From: Streptosporangium sp. NBC_01495
GTDB taxonomy: Bacteria > Actinomycetota > Actinomycetes > Streptosporangiales > Streptosporangiaceae
Assembly (NCBI RefSeq): GCF_036250735.1
Contig: NZ_CP109430.1
Span: 2,170,001 to 2,234,000, forward strand
Length of the DNA stretch: 64,000 bases
Direction of reading: 5' to 3'
The notes beneath the pieces were generated by a model. That model did no database searches, was not told the origin of the DNA, and saw only the letters and a list, made by a program, of their open reading frames with translations. Made by a program: the position numbers and the translations under genes. Numbering within the stretch: the stretch's first letter is position 1; each line of letters starts with the position of its first letter. Of this stretch, positions 1 through 7,834 are shown one piece after another.

Positions 1-106
1 CGCCGGCGCCGACGAGGATCCGCCGGCGCCGGCGGGTGGCGTACCAGGAACGCGGCGGCCAGTCGCGGTGGTGGGTCTCCAGCCGCTCGGGAGTCAGCTC
101 ACCCAT
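1..106 (-). CDS. Partial gene, fourth member of the ABC exporter operon; product unknown
   Basis: Reading the minus strand from position 106 gives an open frame beginning MGELTPERLETHHRDWPPRS that runs off the window edge. Its ATG shares one base with the TGA of the upstream XRE gene (TGATG), so translation is probably coupled. The visible part is basic (RRRRR near residue 24) and then turns hydrophobic (ILVGAG), which would suit a cytoplasmic tail leading into a membrane segment. Too little is present to name a family. Confidence 0.55.
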   Translation of the reverse strand, partial: MGELTPERLETHHRDWPPRSWYATRRRRRILVGAG

Positions 107-342
107 CACTTCACCTCACTGCCCAGTCGTGGGAACGGCTTCAGGGAGAAGACGACCTCCAGCGGTACTTCAAAATACTCGGCGATGCGCAGGGCGAGAA
201 ACAGGCTCGGGCTGTACTCGCCGCGTTCCAGATAGCCGATCGTCTGGTAGTGGACCCCCAGCGCGGACGCCAGGTCCTTGCGTGAGACGCCGCGCTCGGC
301 TCTCAGCACCGGGATCCGGTTGTACACGGCTTCCGCAGACAT
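106..342 (-). CDS. Small XRE/Cro-type transcriptional regulator
   Basis: A 78-residue protein consisting of essentially one helix-turn-helix domain (residues 8-62). It has the pattern of the COG1476 small Cro-like regulators: VLRAERGVSRKDLASALGV followed by a recognition helix in HYQTIGYLERGEYSPS. There is no effector domain. It lies 19 bp behind the ABC permease and overlaps the next gene, so it is co-transcribed with the exporter and may regulate the operon. Small regulators of this type often sit beside such membrane proteins. Confidence 0.85.
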   Translation of the reverse strand: MSAEAVYNRIPVLRAERGVSRKDLASALGVHYQTIGYLERGEYSPSLFLALRIAEYFEVPLEVVFSLKPFPRLGSEVK

Positions 343-361
343 CCCAGCAGTCTCCCAGCAT

Positions 362-1198
362 TCACGACCCCTGCGCGGCGAGCTGCCGTTCGGCGAGCCG
401 GGATCCGGACTCGCGCCGGGTGACCCGGCGGATCAGCTTCGGCGCCAGCAGCATCCCCACGACCGCCCACACCGCGAGCGCGGCGGCCACCCAGGGCAGG
501 CGCCAGCTCCCGGCGATCTCGACGGCCAGCACGGAGTCGGGCATGAACGCCGCGCGCAGGCCGAGTCCGTGCCAGTAGAGCGGGAACGCCTGCGAGATCC
601 ACTGGACGAACTCGGGCATGTACGTGACGGGGACCATGACCCCCGAGGTGATCATCAGGACCATCATCGGCAGCCCCAGCATCCCGGCCGCGGCCTTCGG
701 GCCGGGAGTCAGGCAGCCGATCGCCGCCCCCAGCGGCACGACGGCGATCGTGCCCAGCACCGTCACCCAGATCAGGGTCGTCCAGTCGCGAGGGAGCGTG
801 ACCCCGCCCAGGGCGACGCCCGTGCCCACGATCAGCACGCTCTGCACGACGATCTGGCACATGATGGTCACCCCTCGCCCGGTGAGGTAGGCGAGGATCC
901 CGCCGGGGACGGTGCGCAGCCGCAGGAGCGTTCCCTCCTCGCGGTCGGCGGCGATCGCCATCGGAAGGGTCATCAGGCCGTTGGAGAAGACGGTGAAGGC
1001 CAGGAAACCGATCATCATGAACGTGCCCTGGGAGGCGTCCGTCCCCTTCACCGAGCCGTCGCCGATGAAGAGCATCAGCAGGGCGAAGGTCCCCACCGTG
1101 CCGATCACCGTGGTGAACAGCTCCTTGCGGTCCTTGATCAGGTGCAGGTGCTCGGCCCAGCCTCGTCGCAGGCCGATCCGGAGTGCTCTGACGTTCAT
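362..1198 (-). CDS. ABC-2 type exporter permease
   Basis: A 278-residue integral membrane protein with about six hydrophobic segments, for example TTVIGTVGTFALLMLFIGDG near residue 28 and PMMVLMITSGVMVPVTYMP near residue 180. This is the layout of DrrB/ABC-2 permeases. The start at 1198 is chosen because it overlaps the ATPase stop by 4 bp (ATGA), the classic coupling between the two halves of these exporters. The substrate (drug, lipid or peptide) cannot be read from the sequence. Confidence 0.9.
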   Translation of the reverse strand: MNVRALRIGLRRGWAEHLHLIKDRKELFTTVIGTVGTFALLMLFIGDGSVKGTDASQGTFMMIGFLAFTVFSNGLMTLPMAIAADREEGTLLRLRTVPGGILAYLTGRGVTIMCQIVVQSVLIVGTGVALGGVTLPRDWTTLIWVTVLGTIAVVPLGAAIGCLTPGPKAAAGMLGLPMMVLMITSGVMVPVTYMPEFVQWISQAFPLYWHGLGLRAAFMPDSVLAVEIAGSWRLPWVAAALAVWAVVGMLLAPKLIRRVTRRESGSRLAERQLAAQGS

Positions 1199-2040
1199 GC
1201 CGCCCTCCCAATGAGGCTCAGGTAGTTCTCCTCCAGCGACGGGCGCCGGATCTCCAGGCCGGGCACCGGGCCGTCGAACCTCCGGTGCAGCTCCCACGCG
1301 GCCCGGGACGGGTCCTCGGTGGTCAGGACCTGTTCCCGGCCGTCCTCCAACCAGCGCACGTGTGACTGCGCCTGTACGGCCCGCGCCAGCTCGGACGGGG
1401 TCCCGCACACGGCGATCTCCCCGCCGACCAGGATCGCGGTCCGGTGCGCCAGTTTCTCCGCCTCGGCGAGGTCGTGCGTGGTCAGCAGCACCGTGATGCC
1501 CTCGTCGGCGGCGAGTTTCCTGATCAGCAGGTGGAACTCCCTGCGTGCCTCCGGATCGAACCCGGTCGTCGGCTCGTCGAGGAACAGCAGCCGGGGGCGG
1601 CCCACGATGCCCAGGGCGACGTCCAGCCGGCGGCGCTGGCCGCCCGACAGGCGGCTCGCCCGCTGTCCGGCCTGCGCGGCCAGGCCGAGCGCGCTCAGCA
1701 GCTCGTCCGGGTCGCGAGGGTCGTCGTAGAACTCGCCGAGGTGGGCCAGGAGGTCCCTGGCGCTCCACCGGGGGTGGTCGCGCCAGCTCTGCAGCACGAT
1801 CCCCAGCTTGGCCCGCCAGGCGTCGGTGCCGCGTGCGGGGTCCGTCCCCAGCACGCTCACCTCGCCGGACGACCTGTTCCTGAAGCCCTCCAGGATCTCG
1901 ACGGTGGTGGTCTTGCCCGCTCCGTTGGGGCCGAGCAGCGTGAAGATCTCCCCGTGCTCGATCTCGAGGTCGACCCCTCGCAACACCTCGGCCGCGCCGT
2001 ACGTCATCCGCAGCCCGCGAACGCTTATCGCAGTACTCAT
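1195..2040 (-). CDS. ABC transporter ATP-binding protein, DrrA-like
   Basis: A 281-residue ATPase that powers the adjacent permease. Walker A is GPNGAGKTTTVEIL (near residue 39), the signature is LSGGQRRRLDVALG, Walker B is LLFLDEPTTGFD, and the switch His lies in TTHDLAEAEKLA. A C-terminal extension of about 70 residues is typical of the DrrA/CcmA exporter subfamily. The ATG at 2040 follows a palindromic operator directly, which makes this the first gene of the four-gene operon. Confidence 0.93.
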   Translation of the reverse strand: MSTAISVRGLRMTYGAAEVLRGVDLEIEHGEIFTLLGPNGAGKTTTVEILEGFRNRSSGEVSVLGTDPARGTDAWRAKLGIVLQSWRDHPRWSARDLLAHLGEFYDDPRDPDELLSALGLAAQAGQRASRLSGGQRRRLDVALGIVGRPRLLFLDEPTTGFDPEARREFHLLIRKLAADEGITVLLTTHDLAEAEKLAHRTAILVGGEIAVCGTPSELARAVQAQSHVRWLEDGREQVLTTEDPSRAAWELHRRFDGPVPGLEIRRPSLEENYLSLIGRAA

Positions 2041-2048
2041 GTGTATGA

Positions 2049-2068
2049 ATGTAGTACATCTACTACAT
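2049..2068 (-). promoter_or_regulatory. Palindromic operator upstream of the ABC operon
   Basis: ATGTAGTA-CATC-TACTACAT is a perfect 8-bp inverted repeat with a 4-bp spacer, ending 9 bp before the ATPase start codon. It is AT-rich in a very GC-rich context. The position suggests repression by a dimeric regulator; the XRE protein of the same operon or an unlinked PadR/GntR-type protein could bind it. Confidence 0.6.
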
Positions 2069-2090
2069 TGCACACAACCTCTACGACAAA

Positions 2091-2121
2091 GGGCGGTACA
2101 CCTGTGCCAGGTGTGCCGCCC
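2091..2121 (-). terminator. Hairpin terminator of the CoA-transferase gene
   Basis: Arms GGGCGGTACACCT and AGGTGTGCCGCCC pair over 13 positions with one mismatch around a 5-nt loop. On the minus strand the stem is followed by TTTGTCG. It lies 20 bp past the stop of the racemase gene and separates it from the ABC operon. Confidence 0.75.
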
Positions 2122-2140
2122 TTGACATGGGACGATCAGG

Positions 2141-3274
2141 TCAGGCGAGCACTCCCGCCGCGCGCAGCCTGGCGGCGGCCTCCTCCGGCAGGCCCCAGGA
2201 GGACAGGTCCGCCAGCCGGGTGGAGGGGGAGAGGTCCTGCTCGGGCACGCCGAGCAGGCGCGGCGCGGGCGCGGGCTGCCTGACCCCGCCGACCTCGACG
2301 AACAGGCCCCTGGCCTTGTTGTGCGGGTGGTCCGCGGCCTCGCCCCCCTCCAGCACGGGGGAGACACAGGCGTCGGAGCCGTCGAACACCGCCTCCCACT
2401 CGGCGCGGGTCCTGGACCGGAACGCCTCGGCCAGCCGCTCGCGGAGCGCGGGCCACTGAGACCTGTCGTCGCGGTCGGGCAGGTCCTCCAGGCCCATCAG
2501 GGTGGTCATCTCCGCCCAGAACTGCGGCTCCAGCGCGCCGACGGCCACGTACCGGCCGTCGGCGGTCTCGTAGGTGTCGTACATCGGCGCGCCGGTGTCG
2601 AGCAGGTTCGTGCCGCGCGGGCCCCAGCCGCCGGTCTGCACGCCGTGGTGGAACATCGCGAACAGCGTCGCCGCGCCGTCCACCATGGCGGCGTCGATCA
2701 CCCTGCCCTCGCCGGTCCGCTCCCGTTCGATCAGCGCCAGCAGCACGCCGTACGCGAGCATGAGGCCGCCCCCGGCGAAGTCGCCGAGGATGTTGATCGG
2801 CGGGGTGGGGCGCTCGCCCGCGCGGCCCAGCATCGACAGCACGCCGGAGACGGCGATGTAGTCGATGTCGTGCCCGGCGGTCGGCGCGAGCGGGCCGTCC
2901 TGGCCCCAGCCGGTCATCCGCCCGTAGATCAGGCGTGGGTTGACCGCGTGCAGGTCCGCCGGGCCGATGCCGAGGCGCTCGGCGACCCCCGGCCGGAAGA
3001 CCTCGACGACCACGTCGGCGTGGCGGGCCAGCTCCTTGAACGCGGCGACCCCCTCGGGGGACTTCAGGTCCAGGCCGACCGTCCGCTTGCCCCGGTCCAT
3101 CACGTCGGGACGCGGCCTGTCCCCGGCCCCGGCGACGACGCTCGCGCGCTCGACGCGCAGCACCTCGGCCCCGTGGTCGGCCAGCATCATCCCGGCGAAC
3201 GGCCCGGGGGCCAGCCCCGCCAGTTCGAGCACGCGGACTCCGGCCAGCGGGCCCTTCCTGGTCACGCGCTCCAT
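2141..3274 (-). CDS. Alpha-methylacyl-CoA racemase (CaiB/BaiF CoA-transferase family III)
   Basis: A 377-residue family III protein. It interconverts 2R- and 2S-methylacyl-CoA so that methyl-branched acyl chains can enter beta-oxidation. The racemase subgroup is indicated by the catalytic set known from mycobacterial Mcr: His in AGHDIDYIAVSG (about residue 135), Asp in ILGDFAGGG (about 165) and Glu in VGALEPQFW (about 248). The start at 3274 is preferred because GAGGAG lies 7 nt upstream; an ATG 6 bp earlier sits too close to that site. The gene is divergent from the kinase. Its role fits the nearby tmsAB genes, which make 10-methyl fatty acids. Confidence 0.88.
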   Translation of the reverse strand: MERVTRKGPLAGVRVLELAGLAPGPFAGMMLADHGAEVLRVERASVVAGAGDRPRPDVMDRGKRTVGLDLKSPEGVAAFKELARHADVVVEVFRPGVAERLGIGPADLHAVNPRLIYGRMTGWGQDGPLAPTAGHDIDYIAVSGVLSMLGRAGERPTPPINILGDFAGGGLMLAYGVLLALIERERTGEGRVIDAAMVDGAATLFAMFHHGVQTGGWGPRGTNLLDTGAPMYDTYETADGRYVAVGALEPQFWAEMTTLMGLEDLPDRDDRSQWPALRERLAEAFRSRTRAEWEAVFDGSDACVSPVLEGGEAADHPHNKARGLFVEVGGVRQPAPAPRLLGVPEQDLSPSTRLADLSSWGLPEEAAARLRAAGVLA

Positions 3275-3477
3275 CGACATTCTCCTCGGGTGTGGTTCGG
3301 CTCTCGTCGGGTACGGCGTACGCGAGCACCCGCTCGGCGACGAGCGCCGCCGTCCCTCCCGCCCAAGTAGAACAACATTCGGCTTTCCAGGGCAAGACAC
3401 ATCGTGAGGAGTCGCGTGGCGCCCGCGCGCGTATGGGAAACTTGCGCCCTCTCCGAATGGGACCTAGGGGTTTTGCG

Positions 3478-5175
3478 ATGACATATCCGCACAGTGAACG
3501 GGTGGTCGCTGGGCGCTATCGATTGCTGCGAGAGCTCGGCAGGGGCGGGATGGGCGTCGTGTGGGAGGGTTACGACACCCTCCTGAACCGCTCGGTCGCC
3601 GTCAAGGAGGTGCTCCTGCCGCCCAACCTCTCCCCGGCCGAGCACCAGGTCCAGCTGACCCGCACCTCCCGCGAGGCGAGGACCGCGGCCAGGCTCAACC
3701 ATCGGGGCATCGTGGCGATCTACGACGTGGTGGAGCAGGACGGCCGCCCCTTGATCGTGATGGAGCTGGTCAGGGCGCGCGGGCTGGACGAGGTCGGCCC
3801 GCTGCCGGTGCGCCAGGTCGCCGACATCGGCCGCCAGGTCCTGTCGGCCCTGCGCGCGGCCCACGAGGCCGGGATCCTGCACCGCGACGTCAAGCCGAGC
3901 AACATCCTGCTGGACGCCGAGGGCCGCGCGGTGCTCTCCGACTTCGGCATCGCCACCATCGAGGGCGACACCTCGCTGACCCAGACCGGCATGGTGACGG
4001 GCTCGCCCAGCTTCCTGCCGCCCGAGCGCGCCACCGGCACCGACGCCGGCCCCTGGTCCGACCTGTGGGCGCTCGGGGCCACCCTCTACGCGGCCATGGT
4101 CGGCCAGGGCCCCTTCGAGCGTCGCGACGCCATCTCCACCCTCGGCGCGCTCCTCACCGAGGAGCCCGACTTCGGCAGGGTGCCCCAGGAGATGCGCGCG
4201 GTGCTCACCGGCATGCTCCAGCGGGAGCCCGCCCACCGGCTGACCGCGCAGCAGGCCGACGCCATGCTGGCGGAGGTCATCAACGACCCGTCGGCGGCGG
4301 CCCGCCGCACCGGGGAGACCGCCGTCCGCCGGACGGGAGAGGCCCAGGGCCGCCGTACGGGCGGGACCCCGACCCGGACCGACGAGAGCTTCAGCCGCAT
4401 CGGCAAGGCACCCCACCACGGCGGGGAGCGGGACGGGCGCGGCACCGGCACCTCGGCCGCGTCCGGCCGCCGCCGCCGCCGGGGAGGGCGGCTCCCGCTG
4501 ATCGTGGGGGCCGTCGTGGTCCTGGCCGCGGGGGGCGCCGCGGCGGCCGTGGCGATGTCGCAGCCCGACCAGCGGCCGGTGGCGCGCTCCGTGCCCACGG
4601 TCGCCGAGACCGTGCCGGAGCCGGTGGAGGAGACCGAGTCGGAGACCCCCACCCCGACCCCCACCCCGACTCCCAGCAGGACCAGGACGGCGGCGCCCGC
4701 CGGAGGGCTGAAGGCGTGGCGGGCCCGTCCCCCGGAGAACTGGTCCATCGGCTACCCGGCCGGGTGGAACGGCGACTGGGCGGCCGAGACGGGCTACACC
4801 CAGTGGCTGCGCCGCGACGGGGCCGCCCACCTGTCGGTGGAGCCGCTGGAGGGAACCGCCGACGGCCTGGAGCCGCTCCAGGAGGCCGTCAAGGAGAACG
4901 TCGCCCAGTGGAGCGAGATCCACTCCGAGGACACGGCCAACATCCCCCTCGCCTACGGCGCCGGGCTCCAGTGGGAGTTCACCTGGAGCATGAAGGACGG
5001 CGGGGGAGCGCCCTGGGCCAAGGCCGGGGTGACCTACCACGAGGTGCGGAGGTTCGTCGAGGTGGGCGACTCGGTCATGGTGCTCAGCTGGACCACCCAC
5101 GACGCCGACTGGGGCGCCCAGCAGGCCCTCATGACCCGCGTGTTCGACAGCTTCCACCCCCGTGGAGGCGAGTGA
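3478..5175 (+). CDS. Membrane-anchored Ser/Thr protein kinase (PknB/Hanks type)
   Basis: A 565-residue kinase with an N-terminal catalytic domain (about 11-270): Gly loop GRGGMGVVWEG, ATP-binding Lys in VAVKEV (about 42), catalytic HRDVKPSN (about 135), DFG at 155. A basic linker with RRTGE repeats follows, then one membrane segment (about 338-360). The outer part begins with a TP-repeat stalk and ends in a globular sensor-like region of about 130 residues that resembles no PASTA domain. The start at 3478 has AGGGG 7 nt upstream; an ATG at 3433 is an alternative. The C-terminal codons and stop are copied twice downstream (see the repeat at 5164-5374). Confidence 0.92.
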   Translation: MTYPHSERVVAGRYRLLRELGRGGMGVVWEGYDTLLNRSVAVKEVLLPPNLSPAEHQVQLTRTSREARTAARLNHRGIVAIYDVVEQDGRPLIVMELVRARGLDEVGPLPVRQVADIGRQVLSALRAAHEAGILHRDVKPSNILLDAEGRAVLSDFGIATIEGDTSLTQTGMVTGSPSFLPPERATGTDAGPWSDLWALGATLYAAMVGQGPFERRDAISTLGALLTEEPDFGRVPQEMRAVLTGMLQREPAHRLTAQQADAMLAEVINDPSAAARRTGETAVRRTGEAQGRRTGGTPTRTDESFSRIGKAPHHGGERDGRGTGTSAASGRRRRRGGRLPLIVGAVVVLAAGGAAAAVAMSQPDQRPVARSVPTVAETVPEPVEETESETPTPTPTPTPSRTRTAAPAGGLKAWRARPPENWSIGYPAGWNGDWAAETGYTQWLRRDGAAHLSVEPLEGTADGLEPLQEAVKENVAQWSEIHSEDTANIPLAYGAGLQWEFTWSMKDGGGAPWAKAGVTYHEVRRFVEVGDSVMVLSWTTHDADWGAQQALMTRVFDSFHPRGGE

Positions 5176-5374
5176 CATGACCGGAGGGCGGCCGGGACGC
5201 GTGTCCGGAGGCCCGCCTTCCCCGAAGCTCCCCGGACCGGCGGCCCGCTTTTTCCCGAAGCCCCCTGGACCGGCGGCCCGCTTCCCCCGAAGCCCCTGGA
5301 GGCGAGTGACATGACAGCAGGACGCTCGGGCCGCGCGCCAGGCGGCCACCATCCCCGCGGAGGCGAGTGACATG
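5164..5374 (+). repeat. Triplicated stop/ribosome-site/start segment
   Basis: GGAGGCGAGTGACATG occurs three times: 5164-5179 (spanning the kinase stop), 5298-5313 and 5359-5374 (the last ATG starts the next gene). Between copies 1 and 2 lie decayed tandem copies of a roughly 33-bp unit containing GGACCGGCGGCCCGC. The copies define two in-frame mini-ORFs: 5177-5314 (45 codons) and 5311-5370 (19 codons). The second ends HHPRGGE, like the kinase C-terminus FHPRGGE. The likely origin is slippage or unequal duplication of the kinase 3' end. Confidence 0.8.
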
Positions 5375-6352
5375 CCCTGGAGGGTGCTCGCGCTGCCGCC
5401 GCTCCCCGAGGAGGCGGTGCGCAACCTGCTCGGCTCGCTCGGCGACCGGGTCAGCGTGTCGGTTCCCGCGGCCCGTGACCGAAAGTCGCTGCTCGCCGCC
5501 CTCGGCGACGCCGAGATCGTGGTCGGCGACTGGAGCGGCGGGCTCGTCATGGACGCCGAGGCCGTCCGGGCCGCGCCGGACCTGGCGTTCGTGCAGCAGC
5601 CCTCGGTGGGCGTGGACGGCCACGACCTCGCCGCGCTCGCCGCGGCGGGCGTGCCGCTGGCCAACACCGCGGGGGTGAGCGCGGTCGCGGTGGCCGAGTG
5701 GTGTCTCGCCGCCGCGCTCGCGCTGTCGCGGCGGCTGCTCGACGCCGACGCCGCGGTCCGCGCGGGACACTGGCCGCAGCTGGATCTCGGGCCCGCCGAG
5801 CTGTACGGCTCGCGCGTCGGCATCGTCGGGTTCGGCCCGATCGGCGAGGCCGCCGCCCGGATGTTCGCCGCCCACGGATGCGAGGTCTCCTACTGGACCC
5901 GCACGCCGCGCGAGGTGCCCTACGCCTACCGGGAGCTCGGCGAGCTGGTCTCGAGCTCCCACGTGCTCGTCCTGGTCATCCCGCTGACGCAGGAGACCAG
6001 AGGGCTGATCGACCCCTCCCTGATGCCCGCGGGCTCGCTGCTCGTCAACGCGGCGAGGGGGCAGGTGGTCGACTCGGCGGCGCTGCTGGCCGCCCTGGAG
6101 TCGGGGCACCTGGGCGGCGCCGCGCTCGACGTGTTCGACACCGAGCCGCCGCCGCCGGACGACCCGCTGCGCGCCAGTCCCCGGGTCCTGCTCTCGCCGC
6201 ACGTGGCCGGGGTGACCCCGCAGTCGACCGGCCGCCTGATCCGGTGCGTGCTGGACAACCTGGAGGCCGCGATCGAGGGCCGCCCGGTGGCGAACGTGAT
6301 CAACGGGGTCGATACGGTGGTCGGTCGAAGATCGCGAGAAGGGCGGTCGTAG
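5372..6352 (+). CDS. D-2-hydroxyacid dehydrogenase, NAD-binding
   Basis: A 326-residue D-isomer-specific 2-hydroxyacid dehydrogenase, reducing a 2-keto acid to the D-2-hydroxy acid or the reverse. The nucleotide fold begins at GIVGFGPIGEAAARMFAAHG (about residue 149). The catalytic triad positions are present: Arg in VNAARGQVVD, Glu in DVFDTEPPP and His in LSPHVAGVTP. The GGAGGCGAGTGACATG start is the third copy of a local repeat, with GGAGG 8 nt before ATG. The true substrate cannot be told; phosphoglycerate, glyoxylate and formate branches all share these motifs. Confidence 0.88.
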   Translation: MPWRVLALPPLPEEAVRNLLGSLGDRVSVSVPAARDRKSLLAALGDAEIVVGDWSGGLVMDAEAVRAAPDLAFVQQPSVGVDGHDLAALAAAGVPLANTAGVSAVAVAEWCLAAALALSRRLLDADAAVRAGHWPQLDLGPAELYGSRVGIVGFGPIGEAAARMFAAHGCEVSYWTRTPREVPYAYRELGELVSSSHVLVLVIPLTQETRGLIDPSLMPAGSLLVNAARGQVVDSAALLAALESGHLGGAALDVFDTEPPPPDDPLRASPRVLLSPHVAGVTPQSTGRLIRCVLDNLEAAIEGRPVANVINGVDTVVGRRSREGRS

Positions 6353-6452
6353 AGTTTTCCCGTGTTTAACGCGCCCCACCTGGCTCCGGAGACATCCGAG
6401 ATATAACGTGCCTAGGGGCGATCTTTCCAACGAGGTCATGGGGGTGATTACC

Positions 6453-7820
6453 GTGCGACAGATGACAGAGATGTCGGCGCACCGGCAAGCGGTGGAACAG
6501 ATCAGGGATTCCTACGCCGCCATCCCGGGAGACGCGGTGCCCCGGCTCTCCAAGGCCACCACCAACCTGTTCCGGTTCAGGGAGGGCACCCGGTCGGCGA
6601 AGCTGTCGGCCAGGGACCTGGACCAGGTCATCGAGGTCGACCCGGTGACGATGACCGCCGAGGTCCAGGGGATGACGACCTACGAGAACCTGGTGGACGC
6701 CACGCTCGCCCACGGGTTCATGCCGTACGTCGTGCCGCAGCTGAAGACGATCACGCTGGGCGGGGCGGTGACGGGGCTCGGCATCGAGTCCACCAGTTTC
6801 AGGGACGGGTTGCCGCACGAGTCGGTGGAGGAGTTGGAGATCCTCACCGGCGACGGCCGGATCGTCGTGGCCCGTGACGACAACGAGCACCGCGACCTGT
6901 TCCGCGCGTTTCCCAACTCCTACGGCACGCTCGGCTACGCCCTCCGGATCCGGATCAAGCTCAAGCCCGTCCAGCCGTACGTCAAGCTGACCCACATCCC
7001 GTTCGGCGACGCCGACAAGTGCATGCTCGCGATGCGCGAGATCTGCGAGCGCGGCGAGTACGAGGGCGAGCGCGTCGACTTCGTGGACGGCACGTTCTTC
7101 GGTCCCGGCGAGCTCTACATCACGGTGGGCCGCTTCGCCGAGCGTGCCCCGTACCTCTCCGACTACACCGGGATGCGCATCTACTACCGGTCGATCCAGA
7201 CCAGGACCCGCGACTGGCTCACCGTCCGCGACTACCTGTGGCGCTGGGACACCGACTGGTTCTGGTGCTCGCGCGCCTTCGGCGTGCAGACCGCGCTGGT
7301 GCGGTCCCTGATGCCGCGCAAGTGGATGCGCTCGGACGTCTACCGCAGGCTCGTCGGTCTCGACCGCAAGTACGGGGTGATCGCCAGGGTCGACCGCTGG
7401 CGCGACCTGCCCGTGCAGGAGTCGGTCATCCAGGACATCGAGGTGCCCGTCGAGCGCGGTGCCGAGTTCCTGGAGTTCTTCCACGACAAGGTCGGGATGG
7501 CGCCGGTCTGGATGTGCCCGCTCAGGTCCACCGGCGAGTGGCCGCTCTACCCGCTGGAGCCGGGGCGGCTCTACGTCAACTTCGGCTTCTGGGGGACGGT
7601 GCCGCTCCCCAGAGGGCAGTTCGACGGTTACCACAACCGTCTGATCGAGAACCGGGTCCACGAGCTGGAGGGACATAAATCGCTGTACTCCACCTCGTTC
7701 TACCCGGAGGATGAATTCTGGCGGTTTTATAACGGAACCGCCTACTGGCCGGTCAAGCGGGCATACGACGGGGGTGGCCGGTTGCTCGACCTCTACGACA
7801 AGTGTGTTCGGGGGCGTTAA
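6453..7820 (+). CDS. tmsA: FAD-dependent oxidoreductase TmsA-like (10-methylene fatty acyl reductase)
   Basis: An FAD-binding protein of the DHCR24/PCMH type: VIEVDPVTMTAEVQGMTTYE, then the flavin loop TLGGAVTGLGIES. It lies 14 bp before a cyclopropane-synthase-like methyltransferase. That pair is the known tmsA-tmsB arrangement of Actinobacteria: TmsB adds a methylene to C10 of phospholipid oleate, and TmsA reduces it to the 10-methyl (tuberculostearic-type) acid. The start is uncertain. GTG 6453 has GGGGTG 8 nt upstream; ATG 6438 and GTG 6408 are in frame. The protein is 455-470 residues depending on start. No clear tmsC follows. Confidence 0.82.
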   Translation: MRQMTEMSAHRQAVEQIRDSYAAIPGDAVPRLSKATTNLFRFREGTRSAKLSARDLDQVIEVDPVTMTAEVQGMTTYENLVDATLAHGFMPYVVPQLKTITLGGAVTGLGIESTSFRDGLPHESVEELEILTGDGRIVVARDDNEHRDLFRAFPNSYGTLGYALRIRIKLKPVQPYVKLTHIPFGDADKCMLAMREICERGEYEGERVDFVDGTFFGPGELYITVGRFAERAPYLSDYTGMRIYYRSIQTRTRDWLTVRDYLWRWDTDWFWCSRAFGVQTALVRSLMPRKWMRSDVYRRLVGLDRKYGVIARVDRWRDLPVQESVIQDIEVPVERGAEFLEFFHDKVGMAPVWMCPLRSTGEWPLYPLEPGRLYVNFGFWGTVPLPRGQFDGYHNRLIENRVHELEGHKSLYSTSFYPEDEFWRFYNGTAYWPVKRAYDGGGRLLDLYDKCVRGR

Positions 7821-7834
7821 GAGAGGCTGATTCT

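Noticed and set aside
5177-5370. Two small proteins encoded by the mini-ORFs between kinase and dehydrogenase
   Set aside because: They arise from local duplication and contain repetitive Pro/Gly/Arg codons; kept as a repeat feature rather than as genes.
3262-5823. 853-codon open frame antisense to the kinase and dehydrogenase
   Set aside because: It is the GC-rich shadow of two real genes; it has no ribosome site, its composition is Arg/Gly/Pro/His-skewed, and both plus-strand genes have clear families.
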